Positions 49,458 through 57,321 of a stretch of 64,000 nucleotides of DNA are shown here, piece by piece. Made by a program: the position numbers and the translations under genes. A model generated the notes under the pieces. It had not been told where the DNA came from. It was given only the letters and a program-made list of their open reading frames with translations, and searched no databases. Each line of letters starts with the position of its first letter. Position 1 is the stretch's first letter. Source of the DNA: Colwellia sp. (GTDB lineage: Bacteria; Pseudomonadota; Gammaproteobacteria; Enterobacterales; Alteromonadaceae); contig JABSOZ010000013.1 in NCBI GenBank assembly GCA_013215295.1, forward strand, positions 1 through 64,000, written 5' to 3'.

Positions 49458-50597
49458 TTGAATAAAACATACATTGAAGATCATGCCTCATTGGTAGAGC
49501 TTTGTCAGAAACTTGCGACAGCAGATGTTTTGGCAATAGATACCGAATTTGTTCGTACGCGTACCTTGTATCCTAAATTAGGCCTTATTCAAGTGAATGA
49601 CGGGGAAAATTTAGCCTTAATTGACCCCGTTGCTGTTGATGATTTATCGCCATTTTGGCAGCTATTAACAGACGAGAAAATTTGCAAAGTTTTACATGCT
49701 TGTTCAGAAGATTTAGAAGTTTTTCTTACTGCGGCTAATTGTCGTCCGGTTAATTTAATTGATAGTCAAATAATGATGTCGTTTCTTGGTCATGGCTTAT
49801 CAATGGGCTATGCCGCAATGGTTAGTCATTATTTAGACATTGAAGTTGATAAGTCTGAATCTCGCACTGATTGGATGAAACGACCATTAACGGCTAAGCA
49901 GCTTGATTATGCTCAAGCCGATGTTGACTACTTATTTCAACTTTATCCGCGTATTTATAAAACGCTTGAACAAAAAGGTTGGCTTGATGCAGCAAAGCAA
50001 GAAAGTGAATTATTGATTGAGAAAAAATTTACGCCAATTGATGAAAGCAAACTGTATCGTAATATCAAACTCAGTTGGAAACTTAGCCCCAAACAATTGT
50101 ACTTATTACAGTATTTGGCAAGCTGGCGTTTCCAGCAAGCTAAAAGTCGTGATATGCCAATAGGTTTTATTGCTAAAGATCATACCTTGTTTGCGTTAGC
50201 CGTGCATAATCCAGATAACGTTGGGATCATGGCAAACCTTGAAGGTGTCGAAATGTTAGATGTTCGTCATAAAGGTAAATCTATGTTGATGGTCTTAAAA
50301 AGAGCAGGGCAAGAAGATAGAGGAGAATATCCAGAGAGGATACTTCGTCTTGATGAATACCCAGGTTATAAACAAATATTTAAAAAAGTAAAAACATTTA
50401 TTGCTGAAAAAGCTGAAAAAATTGAGCTACTTCCTGAAAATTTAGCCTCTAAAAAGCAAATTAATCAGTTTTTGTCATGGCATTTTAAACTTAATAATGC
50501 GCCTGAATATAGCCAGACTATTGATATTTTAACAGGCTGGCGTAAAGGGGTTTTTGGGAATGAATTAAGTTCATATGCGAATAATGATTTTAAATAA
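49458..50597 (+). CDS. rnd: Ribonuclease D
   Basis: A 3'-5' exoribonuclease that matures tRNA and other small RNAs. The 379 residues hold the DEDD exonuclease domain: AIDTEFVRT (D, E), CKVLHACSEDLEVF (D), and YAQADVDYLFQLYPRIY with the final Asp and Tyr. HRDC-type helices follow from about residue 200 (LSPKQLYLLQYLASWRFQQAKSRDMP). The start is TTG, with AGGG about 9 bases upstream. It is 18 bp after rluB. Confidence 0.93.
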   Translation: MNKTYIEDHASLVELCQKLATADVLAIDTEFVRTRTLYPKLGLIQVNDGENLALIDPVAVDDLSPFWQLLTDEKICKVLHACSEDLEVFLTAANCRPVNLIDSQIMMSFLGHGLSMGYAAMVSHYLDIEVDKSESRTDWMKRPLTAKQLDYAQADVDYLFQLYPRIYKTLEQKGWLDAAKQESELLIEKKFTPIDESKLYRNIKLSWKLSPKQLYLLQYLASWRFQQAKSRDMPIGFIAKDHTLFALAVHNPDNVGIMANLEGVEMLDVRHKGKSMLMVLKRAGQEDRGEYPERILRLDEYPGYKQIFKKVKTFIAEKAEKIELLPENLASKKQINQFLSWHFKLNNAPEYSQTIDILTGWRKGVFGNELSSYANNDFK

Positions 50598-50714
50598 TAT
50601 TAGAATTGTAAATGTTTATAAGATAAAAATAATATATTTGCTTGTACTTTTCTTAATGAAATAGTTACAAGCCACTGTAAAACTCATACTAAAAGTAAAA
50701 CATAGGTCTCCTTT

Positions 50715-51005
50715 ATGCTGTGTACTATCTATAAAAGTTCTAAAAAAGTAGAAACATATCTTTTCGTGAAACAACGAGATGACTTTTCAACGGTACCTGC
50801 CGCGCTAATGTCAATGTTTGGCACGCCAACACTTGTTACCGTGATGAATTTAGCAAATAAAGAAAAACTTGCGCTAGCTGATATTGATAAAGTGAAAGAA
50901 AACTTAAAGGAACAAGGGTATTACTTACAACTCCCTCCACCTAAAGAAAATTTACTTGATCAACATAAAGAAGAAATGCAATTAAAATATAGCATTAAAG
51001 ATTAA
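50715..51005 (+). CDS. ycgL: YcgL domain protein
   Basis: A 96-residue cytoplasmic protein of the YcgL family, with the typical start MLCTIYKSSKKVETYLFVKQRDDFSTVP, then ALMSMFGTPTLVTVMNLANKEKLA and GYYLQLPPPKENLL. Function is unknown. The order rnd-ycgL-(transglycosylase)-ycgN resembles the enterobacterial min-region neighbourhood, but minCDE are absent here. It is 10 bp upstream of the transglycosylase gene. Confidence 0.92.
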   Translation: MLCTIYKSSKKVETYLFVKQRDDFSTVPAALMSMFGTPTLVTVMNLANKEKLALADIDKVKENLKEQGYYLQLPPPKENLLDQHKEEMQLKYSIKD

Positions 51006-51015
51006 GGAGCGTTGA

Positions 51016-52071
51016 ATGAATCTATTATTGAGAATTAAAATACCTAGTGTACTGATTACGTGTGCTTTATTACTTTCTCCAATAAGCTCTGTTCAAGCCG
51101 CGAAAAAAGAACTATCAGAAGCCGGCTATGAAAAGTATGTCGTTACACTTAAATCTGAAGCGCTTACTAGAGGATATGATGATGAATTTGTTAAACGTGC
51201 CTTTTCAAAAATAAAGTTTCATGCACGGGCGGTAAAAGCCGATCGGTCTCAACCTGAGAATGTTGAAACTTTAGATACTTATTTACCAAAACGTGTACCT
51301 GATTGGAAGGTAAAAAAAGCGCGTGCCATGTATAAAAAGCATTTGCCGCTGTTAACTGAAATTGGAAAAAAATATAGCGTACAGCCGCGTTTTATTGTTG
51401 CTTTGTGGGGGCTAGAAACTAATTTTGGTAAGATTATGGGCAATTATAATGTTATTTCTGCGCTAACAACACTTGCGTACGAAGGTCGTCGAGAAGTCTT
51501 CTTTAAGAAGCAATTATGGGCTGCGTTAAATATTATTCAACAAGGCCATATCAGCGTTGAAAATATGAAAGGCTCTTGGGCAGGAGCGATGGGGCAAAAT
51601 CAATTTATGCCGACTTCATTTATTGCTTACGCAGTAGATGGTGATGGTGATGGAAAAAAAGATATCTGGGGAAACTCGGCTGATGTGTTTTCGTCAATGG
51701 CAAATTATCTCAATAAAGAAGGCTGGAACGACGAATTAACGTGGGGAAGACAAGTTAAATTGCCCGTAGATTTTGATATGTCACTGGCGATACCTAAAAA
51801 TACCGGTAGCCGTAAAAACTGGTTAAAAGCTTGGGCAATAAAAGAGAAAACGTTGGTACAGTGGCAAAATTTAGGTATCAGGCGAGTAGATGGTACTAAC
51901 TTGCCTAAAGTCGATGTCAAAGCTGCTCTTATATTTCCAGATGATGAGAATGGCCGAGTATATCTAGCCTATAATAACTATAAGAGTTTGATGCATTGGA
52001 ATTTGTCCTATTACTTTGTCAGCTCTGTAGGACATCTATCAGATAGAATAAAGTTTCCACCGATTCTTTAA
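51016..52071 (+). CDS. Lytic murein transglycosylase, MltB family
   Basis: Cleaves peptidoglycan between MurNAc and GlcNAc, forming 1,6-anhydro ends. The 351-residue protein has a Sec signal (residues 1-27, ending SVQAA) with no lipobox, so it is probably soluble in the periplasm (SltB-like). The catalytic Glu is E134 in ALWGLETNFG; GNYNVISALTTLAYEGRR, WAGAMGQNQFMPTSF and DGDGDGKKDIWGN follow, as in MltB. The C-terminus ends with SSVGHLSDRI without a peptidoglycan-binding domain. Confidence 0.92.
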   Translation: MNLLLRIKIPSVLITCALLLSPISSVQAAKKELSEAGYEKYVVTLKSEALTRGYDDEFVKRAFSKIKFHARAVKADRSQPENVETLDTYLPKRVPDWKVKKARAMYKKHLPLLTEIGKKYSVQPRFIVALWGLETNFGKIMGNYNVISALTTLAYEGRREVFFKKQLWAALNIIQQGHISVENMKGSWAGAMGQNQFMPTSFIAYAVDGDGDGKKDIWGNSADVFSSMANYLNKEGWNDELTWGRQVKLPVDFDMSLAIPKNTGSRKNWLKAWAIKEKTLVQWQNLGIRRVDGTNLPKVDVKAALIFPDDENGRVYLAYNNYKSLMHWNLSYYFVSSVGHLSDRIKFPPIL

Positions 52072-52096
52072 GTAGAACGGGTTAATATTCAATATA

Positions 52097-52137
52097 ATAC
52101 CATTTGAAAATGATAACTTAATGTGTGCAATTGGTAT
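52097..52137. repeat. Short inverted-repeat element with ATACC ends
   Basis: A 41-bp stretch between the transglycosylase and ycgN genes has ends ATACCATTTG and CAATTGGTAT, inverted copies with one mismatch. The same ATACCAATTG end is found on the larger element at 52858-53015. Confidence 0.45.
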
Positions 52138-52156
52138 AAGTAAAAGAGAATGATTT

Positions 52157-52666
52157 ATGAGCGAACAAGCTCCTTTTTGGCAAACCAAAAAATTAGAAGA
52201 AATGACTCGCCCTGAATGGGAGTCTCTTTGCGACGGTTGTGCTAAATGTTGTTTAAACAAGTTTATTGACGACGATGAAACAACAGATGAAACAGAATTA
52301 CTACCAACAAATCATATAAACGAAGGTGAACAAATTCATTACACCAATATTGCTTGTCATTTGTTGAATGAGAAAAGTTGCCAATGTTCGAAATATGAAG
52401 AGCGTACGACATTAGTTCCTGACTGTGTTCGATTGACGCAAGAAAACTTAGACGGCGTATTTTTTATGCCGCCAAGTTGTACCTATAGACGTTTAAAAGA
52501 AGGGCGAGGTATGCCTTCTTGGCATCCATTACTTAATAAAGGTAAAAAATCTGCTATGCATAAAGCAGGTATGTCGGTACGAGGAAAAATAGTTAAAGAT
52601 GATGATGTTGCTATAGAGTATTTTGAAGATTACATTGTTTCATGGCCTCTAAATGATATTGACTAA
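52157..52666 (+). CDS. ycgN: YcgN family cysteine-cluster protein (UPF0260)
   Basis: A 169-residue cytoplasmic protein starting FWQTKKLEEMTRPEWESLCDGCAKCCLNKF, with the CxxCxxCC cluster. Further cysteines are in NIACHLLNEKSCQCSKYEER and VPDCVRLT, and GRGMPSWHPLL follows. The arrangement suggests a metal or iron-sulfur site, as for the wider CxxCxxCC family; no function is established. It ends before a strong terminator. Confidence 0.93.
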   Translation: MSEQAPFWQTKKLEEMTRPEWESLCDGCAKCCLNKFIDDDETTDETELLPTNHINEGEQIHYTNIACHLLNEKSCQCSKYEERTTLVPDCVRLTQENLDGVFFMPPSCTYRRLKEGRGMPSWHPLLNKGKKSAMHKAGMSVRGKIVKDDDVAIEYFEDYIVSWPLNDID

Positions 52667-52695
52667 GTCATATTATTCTCATCTTGATTCATTCT

Positions 52696-52726
52696 AAAGC
52701 GCTAAACACTTTTAGCGCTTTTTTAT
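52696..52726 (+). terminator. Rho-independent terminator of ycgN
   Basis: Arms AAAGCGCTAAA and TTTAGCGCTTT with a four-base loop and T run, 30 bp after the ycgN stop. Confidence 0.92.
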
Positions 52727-52857
52727 TAGCTATCTAGCGATGAAGTGATTTTTTATTTTTTATGGATATCAAATAAATCACTAAATTCCTTTTGCTTAAT
52801 TTTTAAAACTTCAATAGCATACTCCCCTAAATGATATTCATACTTTTTAAGCATGTA

Positions 52858-53015
52858 ATACCAATTGCAATAAAGATTTCATCATCTTTACTGGTCTAAA
52901 TTTACAATTTCAGCGTTGCGCTCAATCCCCATACTCGCGATTACTCAATTACGCGCATTGAACTTGAATATTTATCTTCGTTAAAATTGGAACAATTCTT
53001 TAATGCAATGGGTAT
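52858..53015. repeat. MITE-like element of about 158 bp with terminal inverted repeats
   Basis: The left end ATACCAATTGCAATAAAGA (52858-52876) and the right end read inward, ATACCCATTGCATTAAAGA (52997-53015), are 19-bp inverted repeats with two mismatches. The interior has no reading frame of note. It sits in the 403-bp gap between ycgN and folD. I saw no clear target-site duplication. The rest of that gap holds the ycgN terminator and presumably the folD promoter. Confidence 0.6.
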
Positions 53016-53069
53016 AATAAGTAATGAATAGTCAATAATTCTTCTAATACTCAATAAAGTGAAATATAC

Positions 53070-53930
53070 ATGATCATAGATGGTAAGCAGGCAGCTGCTG
53101 ATTTGCGAAAAACATTAGCTATTGAAGTAGCACAACTTAAAGAAGATAAGGGGATAGTACCTGGCTTAACTGTTGTGCTTGTTGGAGAAGATCCAGCGAG
53201 CCAAGTTTATGTTCGAAATAAAGTAAAGCAAACACGCGAAGTAGGCATGATTTCAAATGAAATTAAATTGCCAAAAGACGCAACAGAAATCCAATTATTA
53301 GCGCAACTTCAACAATTGAATAATGATGATGCAGTACACGGTATTTTGGTGCAATTACCTTTACCTAAACATATTGACGAAAGTGTGATTATTGCCGCAA
53401 TCGCGCCTCATAAAGATGTTGATGGTTTTCATGCCATGAACTCAGGTCGTTTGCTCAATGGTGAAAAAGGTGCCTTAATTCCTTGTACACCACAAGGATG
53501 TATCATTCTAGCTAAAAAGCACTTAGGCGAAGATTTATCTGGTCAACACGCCGTTGTTATTGGTCGCTCAAATATTGTCGGAAAACCTGTTTCTCTATTA
53601 CTTTTACAAGAAAACTGTACTGTAACCATTGCCCACTCACGCACTAAAAACTTAGCTGAGATTTGTCAACAAGCCGACATTTTAATTGCTGCTGTTGGTC
53701 GTCCTAACTTTGTTCAAGCAAGTTGGGTGAAGAAAGGAGCAACAGTTATCGATGTGGGCATTAACCGTATTGAAGATGAAAATGGTAAAAGTAAGCTCGT
53801 TGGAGATGTTGATTTTACAAATGTCGAAAAAATCTGCGGAGCAATTACCCCCGTTCCAGGAGGTGTTGGACCAATGACAATTGCTTGCTTGTTGAAAAAC
53901 ACCGTTGAAGCGGCACGTATGAACGCTTAA
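53070..53930 (+). CDS. folD: Bifunctional methylenetetrahydrofolate dehydrogenase / cyclohydrolase
   Basis: Interconverts 5,10-methylene-THF and 10-formyl-THF using NADP. The 286-residue length is standard. Motifs are [23 protein letters not shown] (with the catalytic Lys in YVRNK), [50 protein letters not shown] and the C-terminal [19 protein letters not shown]. It is a single gene downstream of a MITE-like element; its terminator lies inside the opposing GNAT gene. Confidence 0.96.
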   Translation: MIIDGKQAAADLRKTLAIEVAQLKEDKGIVPGLTVVLVGEDPASQVYVRNKVKQTREVGMISNEIKLPKDATEIQLLAQLQQLNNDDAVHGILVQLPLPKHIDESVIIAAIAPHKDVDGFHAMNSGRLLNGEKGALIPCTPQGCIILAKKHLGEDLSGQHAVVIGRSNIVGKPVSLLLLQENCTVTIAHSRTKNLAEICQQADILIAAVGRPNFVQASWVKKGATVIDVGINRIEDENGKSKLVGDVDFTNVEKICGAITPVPGGVGPMTIACLLKNTVEAARMNA

Positions 53931-53944
53931 CTTCACACGTTTTA

Positions 53945-54376
53945 TTAAATAACTCGACTAAAAACCAATAACGCATTATTGGTTTTTTTATACCCTAAAT
54001 ATCGTCTTAATAAAGGTTTAAGTAATTGATGCTGTGTTAGTTGGCTAAAATTGTTGAGTTGATAAAAATGTGTAAGGGTTTCATCAGCAAAGCAAATGAC
54101 TTGTTGAGTAGCATGTTGACATAAGGCATATTCTAACAGTTGACTGGCCAACTTTTTTTGACGAAATTCTTTTTTGATCACCAAAGCATGTAGAAATAAT
54201 TGAGGATTGTTTTCCGCTAAGCCAGAAATGATAACGGCACCAATTATCTCTCCCGAATATTTCATCAAGTAAGTATTATCGTAGCCAAGTAAACTTGCGC
54301 TATAACCTTGTTGTTTAAAAAAGCGCATAAGTGATTTTTTTTCACTTTTACTTGCTGTGGAAATAACCGTATTCAT
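53945..54376 (-). CDS. GNAT family N-acetyltransferase
   Basis: A 143-residue single-domain acetyltransferase. The acetyl-CoA site is suggested by HALVIKKEFRQKKLASQLLEYAL (V-x-x-x-x-R-x-x-x-x-x-x-Q-L-L pattern), and the fold by YLMKYSGEIIGAVIISGL before it and FADETLTHFYQLNNFSQL after it. The substrate is unknown. It converges on folD with a 14-bp gap, and its last codons also encode the folD terminator hairpin. Confidence 0.75.
   Translation of the reverse strand: MNTVISTASKSEKKSLMRFFKQQGYSASLLGYDNTYLMKYSGEIIGAVIISGLAENNPQLFLHALVIKKEFRQKKLASQLLEYALCQHATQQVICFADETLTHFYQLNNFSQLTQHQLLKPLLRRYLGYKKTNNALLVFSRVI
53960..53989 (+). terminator. folD terminator embedded in the 3' end of the GNAT gene
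   Basis: Arms AAAAACCAATAA and TTATTGGTTTTT with a CGCA loop and a seven-T run, 30 bp after the folD stop. It lies wholly within the opposite-strand coding sequence. Confidence 0.88.
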
Positions 54377-54417
54377 GGGTTTTATTCTGAGTCATTGTCT
54401 TTTGTTATTATAAAATG

Positions 54418-54447
54418 AAAAAACCAAGCACGTCGCTTGGTTTTTTA
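54418..54447 (-). terminator. Terminator of the ilvIH operon
   Basis: Arms AAAAAACCAAGC and GCTTGGTTTTTT, with T run on the minus strand, 19 bp after the ilvH stop. A-rich flanks on the other strand could allow some bidirectional use. Confidence 0.88.
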
Positions 54448-54465
54448 TTTATTTCAATTTTTTAT

Positions 54466-54963
54466 CTATACTCTAAGCGCTTTTTCACCACGAGCAATAC
54501 CAACACAGCCAGAGCGAACTACTTCAATAATTTCAGTTTCATTAGCCAGTGTATTTACAAAGGCATTTATCTTCTGTGCATCACCCGTTAATTGAATGGT
54601 ATAAACTTGCTTACCAATATCGATAATAGAGCCCCTGAAAATATCGGTAATACGCTTAACTTCAGTGCGAGACTTATCATTCATGGCCAAAACTTTGATG
54701 AGTATTAATTCACGCTCAACATGGCTACGTTCAGTTAAATCGGTAATTTTAATTACATCAATGAGCTTATTAACTTGTTTAACAATCTGCTCAAGTACTT
54801 TATCGTCACCTCTTGTTACGATAGTAATGCGAGATAAACTTTGATCTTCTGTAGGAGCCACTGTCAAACTTTCAATGTTGAAAGCGCGTTGTGAAAACAA
54901 CCCCACAATACGTGATAATGAACCTGCTTCATTTTCTAATAAAATAGCTAAAATTCTACGCAT
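54466..54963 (-). CDS. ilvH: Acetolactate synthase small (regulatory) subunit
   Basis: The regulatory subunit that confers valine feedback on acetolactate synthase. The 165-residue protein has an ACT domain (RRILAILLENEAGSLSRIVGLFSQRAFNIESLTVAPTEDQSLSRITIV) and the conserved C-terminal half. Its size fits IlvH (163) rather than the short IlvN or IlvM. The ATG at 54963 has AGGAG nine bases upstream and overlaps the ilvI stop by one base; an upstream GTG is less likely. Confidence 0.94.
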   Translation of the reverse strand: MRRILAILLENEAGSLSRIVGLFSQRAFNIESLTVAPTEDQSLSRITIVTRGDDKVLEQIVKQVNKLIDVIKITDLTERSHVERELILIKVLAMNDKSRTEVKRITDIFRGSIIDIGKQVYTIQLTGDAQKINAFVNTLANETEIIEVVRSGCVGIARGEKALRV

Positions 54964-56687
54964 TATGATTTTACTCCTTTTTTGATCCACATCTCGTCAA
55001 TTGCCCCTAAGCGTATTTGCATCGGATAAACATGCTCTTTTTCATCAACTAAAACATCAACAAAAACTAAGCGATTCTTAATGTTGAACGCTTCTGTCAG
55101 CTTATCTTCCAATTCGTCTAAATGATTTATTTGCATACCCACATGGCCATAAGACTCTGCAAGTTTTACAAAATCAGGAAGAGATTCCATATAAGAAGAT
55201 GAATGACGACCACCGTAAACCATGTCTTGCCACTGACGTACCATGCCCAAAGAGCGATTATTTAATGAAATAATTACCACAGATAAATTGTACTGCAAGC
55301 ACGTTGAAAGCTCTTGTATATTCATTTGTATAGAGCCATCACCCGTTATGCATATCACATGACTTTCTGGAAATGCTAACTTAACACCCATCGCCGCGGG
55401 TAAACCAAATCCCATGGTGCCTAAGCCACCTGAATTAATCCATTGGCGAGGTTTAGCAAACGGGTAATATTGCGCAGCAAACATTTGGTGCTGTCCTACA
55501 TCAGAGCAAACATAAGCTTCACCCTTGGTGATCTTATACATAGCTTCAATAACTCGCTGTGGTTTTATTTGGTCGCCTTCTTGTACGTAGCTTATGCTAT
55601 TAACTTCACGCCACTTATTAATTTGTTGCCACCAATCCGCTCTTTCTTCTTTATTTGGTTCGAAATTTGTTGCCGTTAATTCGTCTAATAACTGTTGTAG
55701 TACCACATCAACAAGGCCAACAACGGGAATATGAGCATTAATGGTTTTAGAAATAGACGTTGGATCAATATCTACATGAATGATTGTTGCATCGGGGCAA
55801 AACTTTTTAACATTATTGGTAACTCTGTCATCAAAGCGTGCGCCAAGAGCAAGAATAACATCAGCGTTTGCCATAGACCTATTAGCTTCTAGCGAACCGT
55901 GCATGCCTAACATACCAATAAAGTTTTTATGGGTACCAGAAATTCCACCTAAACCCATTAACGTGTTTGTTATTGGAGCATCTAACTTTTCAACAAGCTC
56001 TGTAAGTAACGCTGAGGCGTTTGCAATGATAACGCCACCACCAGCGTAAACGACTAATTTTTTAGCGTCTGATATGGCTGAAACCGCTTTTTTAATCTGT
56101 TTGTGATGACCTTTTATATTAGGGTTATACGAACGCATTTTTACATCAATTTCAATATGAAACTCACCTGTACTTGTTGGCATTAATAAGTCTTTTGGTA
56201 ATTCAATAACAACGGGGCCGGGTCGTCCGGTACTCGCTATATAAAAAGCTTTAGCAATAATGTTAGGTATTTCTTCAACAACTCTACAGTTGAAGCTGTG
56301 CTTAACTATTGGGCGAGAGCAACCAATAATATCTGTTTCTTGGAAGGCGTCATCGCCAATTAATGTTGAAGGAACTTGTCCTGAAAGCACCACCATAGGA
56401 ATTGAATCCATGTAAGCGGTGGCGATACCCGTAATACAATTTGTAGCCCCAGGACCTGATGTGGCTAACACTACACCCACTTCGCCCGTTGATCGGGCAA
56501 AGCCGTCAGCCATATGAGTAGCCGCTTGTTCATGACGAACTAAAATGTGTTCAACATCGGTTTGCTGAAATAAAGCATCATAAATGTCTAGAACGGTACC
56601 TCCGGGGTAACCGAAAATGTACTTTACCTCTAATGCTGCTAATGCTTTTACCACCATTTGTGCGCCAGTGAATATCTTCGTTGTCAT
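54963..56687 (-). CDS. ilvI: Acetolactate synthase large (catalytic) subunit
   Basis: ThDP enzyme forming acetolactate or acetohydroxybutyrate, the first common step to valine, leucine and isoleucine. The 574 residues have [15 protein letters not shown], the catalytic Glu in [14 protein letters not shown], the FAD region ([28 protein letters not shown]) and the ThDP-Mg motif [24 protein letters not shown]. The neighbouring subunit suggests ilvI rather than ilvB or ilvG. Transcription is controlled by the attenuator upstream. Confidence 0.95.
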   Translation of the reverse strand: MTTKIFTGAQMVVKALAALEVKYIFGYPGGTVLDIYDALFQQTDVEHILVRHEQAATHMADGFARSTGEVGVVLATSGPGATNCITGIATAYMDSIPMVVLSGQVPSTLIGDDAFQETDIIGCSRPIVKHSFNCRVVEEIPNIIAKAFYIASTGRPGPVVIELPKDLLMPTSTGEFHIEIDVKMRSYNPNIKGHHKQIKKAVSAISDAKKLVVYAGGGVIIANASALLTELVEKLDAPITNTLMGLGGISGTHKNFIGMLGMHGSLEANRSMANADVILALGARFDDRVTNNVKKFCPDATIIHVDIDPTSISKTINAHIPVVGLVDVVLQQLLDELTATNFEPNKEERADWWQQINKWREVNSISYVQEGDQIKPQRVIEAMYKITKGEAYVCSDVGQHQMFAAQYYPFAKPRQWINSGGLGTMGFGLPAAMGVKLAFPESHVICITGDGSIQMNIQELSTCLQYNLSVVIISLNNRSLGMVRQWQDMVYGGRHSSSYMESLPDFVKLAESYGHVGMQINHLDELEDKLTEAFNIKNRLVFVDVLVDEKEHVYPMQIRLGAIDEMWIKKGVKS

Positions 56688-56732
56688 GAGCTTGCCTTTT
56701 ATAAAACATAGTTAAAACTAAAAATTGAAAGT

Positions 56733-56768
56733 AAAAAAAACCCTCGGTCTTATGCAGAGCGAGGGTTT
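56733..56768 (-). terminator. ilv attenuator terminator
   Basis: On the minus strand arms AAACCCTCG and CGAGGGTTT are followed by a T run, 45 bp before ilvI. Its 5' strand includes GCTCTGCA (56753-56760). This segment can pair instead with TGCGGAGC (56811-56818), which lies in the late codons of the leader peptide; the 8-bp pairing has one wobble. That alternative would act as antiterminator when the ribosome stalls on the earlier Val/Leu codons. Confidence 0.88.
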
Positions 56769-56795
56769 ATTGTATTTGTTATTAATTAACTTTTC

Positions 56796-56876
56796 TTACA
56801 CACAACACCAGCTCCGCAATGGTTTAATAACCATGACGACAAGGAGGACGACATTGAGTGAAGTAGTGAAATTCAT
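56796..56876 (-). CDS. ilv operon leader peptide, Val/Leu-rich
   Basis: A 26-codon frame starting MNFTTSLN and continuing VVLLVVMVI, then KPLRSWCCV. The stretch of five Val, two Leu and one Ile codons within nine positions is the control region expected of a branched-chain attenuator. It ends 28 bp before the terminator hairpin. The function is similar to IvbL or IlvL leaders, though the sequence is not close to either. Confidence 0.88.
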   Translation of the reverse strand: MNFTTSLNVVLLVVMVIKPLRSWCCV

Positions 56877-56917
56877 TATTTAACTGGATCCGAAAAGTAA
56901 ATTTATTTATAACTCTA

Positions 56918-56946
56918 TTTTTAAAATGTTTTACAAGTTGTGTCAA
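56918..56946 (-). promoter_or_regulatory. ilv promoter candidate
   Basis: On the minus strand TTGACA (56941-56946) and TAAAAA (56918-56923) are 17 bases apart. The predicted start near 56911 is 35 bases before the leader ATG. Confidence 0.6.
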
Positions 56947-57056
56947 TGAAAAATTAAGATTAAGCCAATATTATTCATAATATTTAATTTTGATATTAAT
57001 ATTTAGATTATATTGGTTTCATTTTGTTACCCATATGTGTTGAATTTTCACCTACA

Positions 57057-57208
57057 AGAGGCAGCAATAGCTATTGATGTTTTTGATGTGAAATAACCAG
57101 CCAGCTTGGCGTGGTTTTGCGACTAAACCTATTACTTCCAGCGATAAAAAATCAAGAGATCAAATGGTTAAGGATATTGTTAACCAAATTGTCGCTCAAT
57201 TTAACTGA
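57057..57208 (+). pseudogene. Frameshifted 3' remnant, DUF4136-like
   Basis: One frame reads EAAIAIDVFDVK and then a stop; shifting frame at an A-rich spot (GTGAAATAA) continues as NNQPAWRGFATKPITSS, ending with VKDIVNQIVAQFN and a stop at 57206. Joined, this follows the end of DUF4136 lipoproteins as I recall them (a xLAIDVFD strand, WRGxA, then a final amphipathic helix). No start or signal peptide is recoverable upstream, so this is a decayed gene end rather than a sequencing slip. The 56877-57056 stretch contains the ilv promoter and otherwise nothing clear. Confidence 0.45.
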
Positions 57209-57321
57209 CCTTAAGTATATTTATTAGACAAAATAATTTATATTTTTATCATAACAAACAGGAAAAATTCTAATTTTTTAGTACACTTACAATTAATACA
57301 TCAAATAATTTAAGCGTATCA

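Noticed and set aside
54963-54990. Upstream GTG start for ilvH
   Set aside because: It precedes the AGGAG site; the ATG at 54963 gives the normal IlvH start and length.
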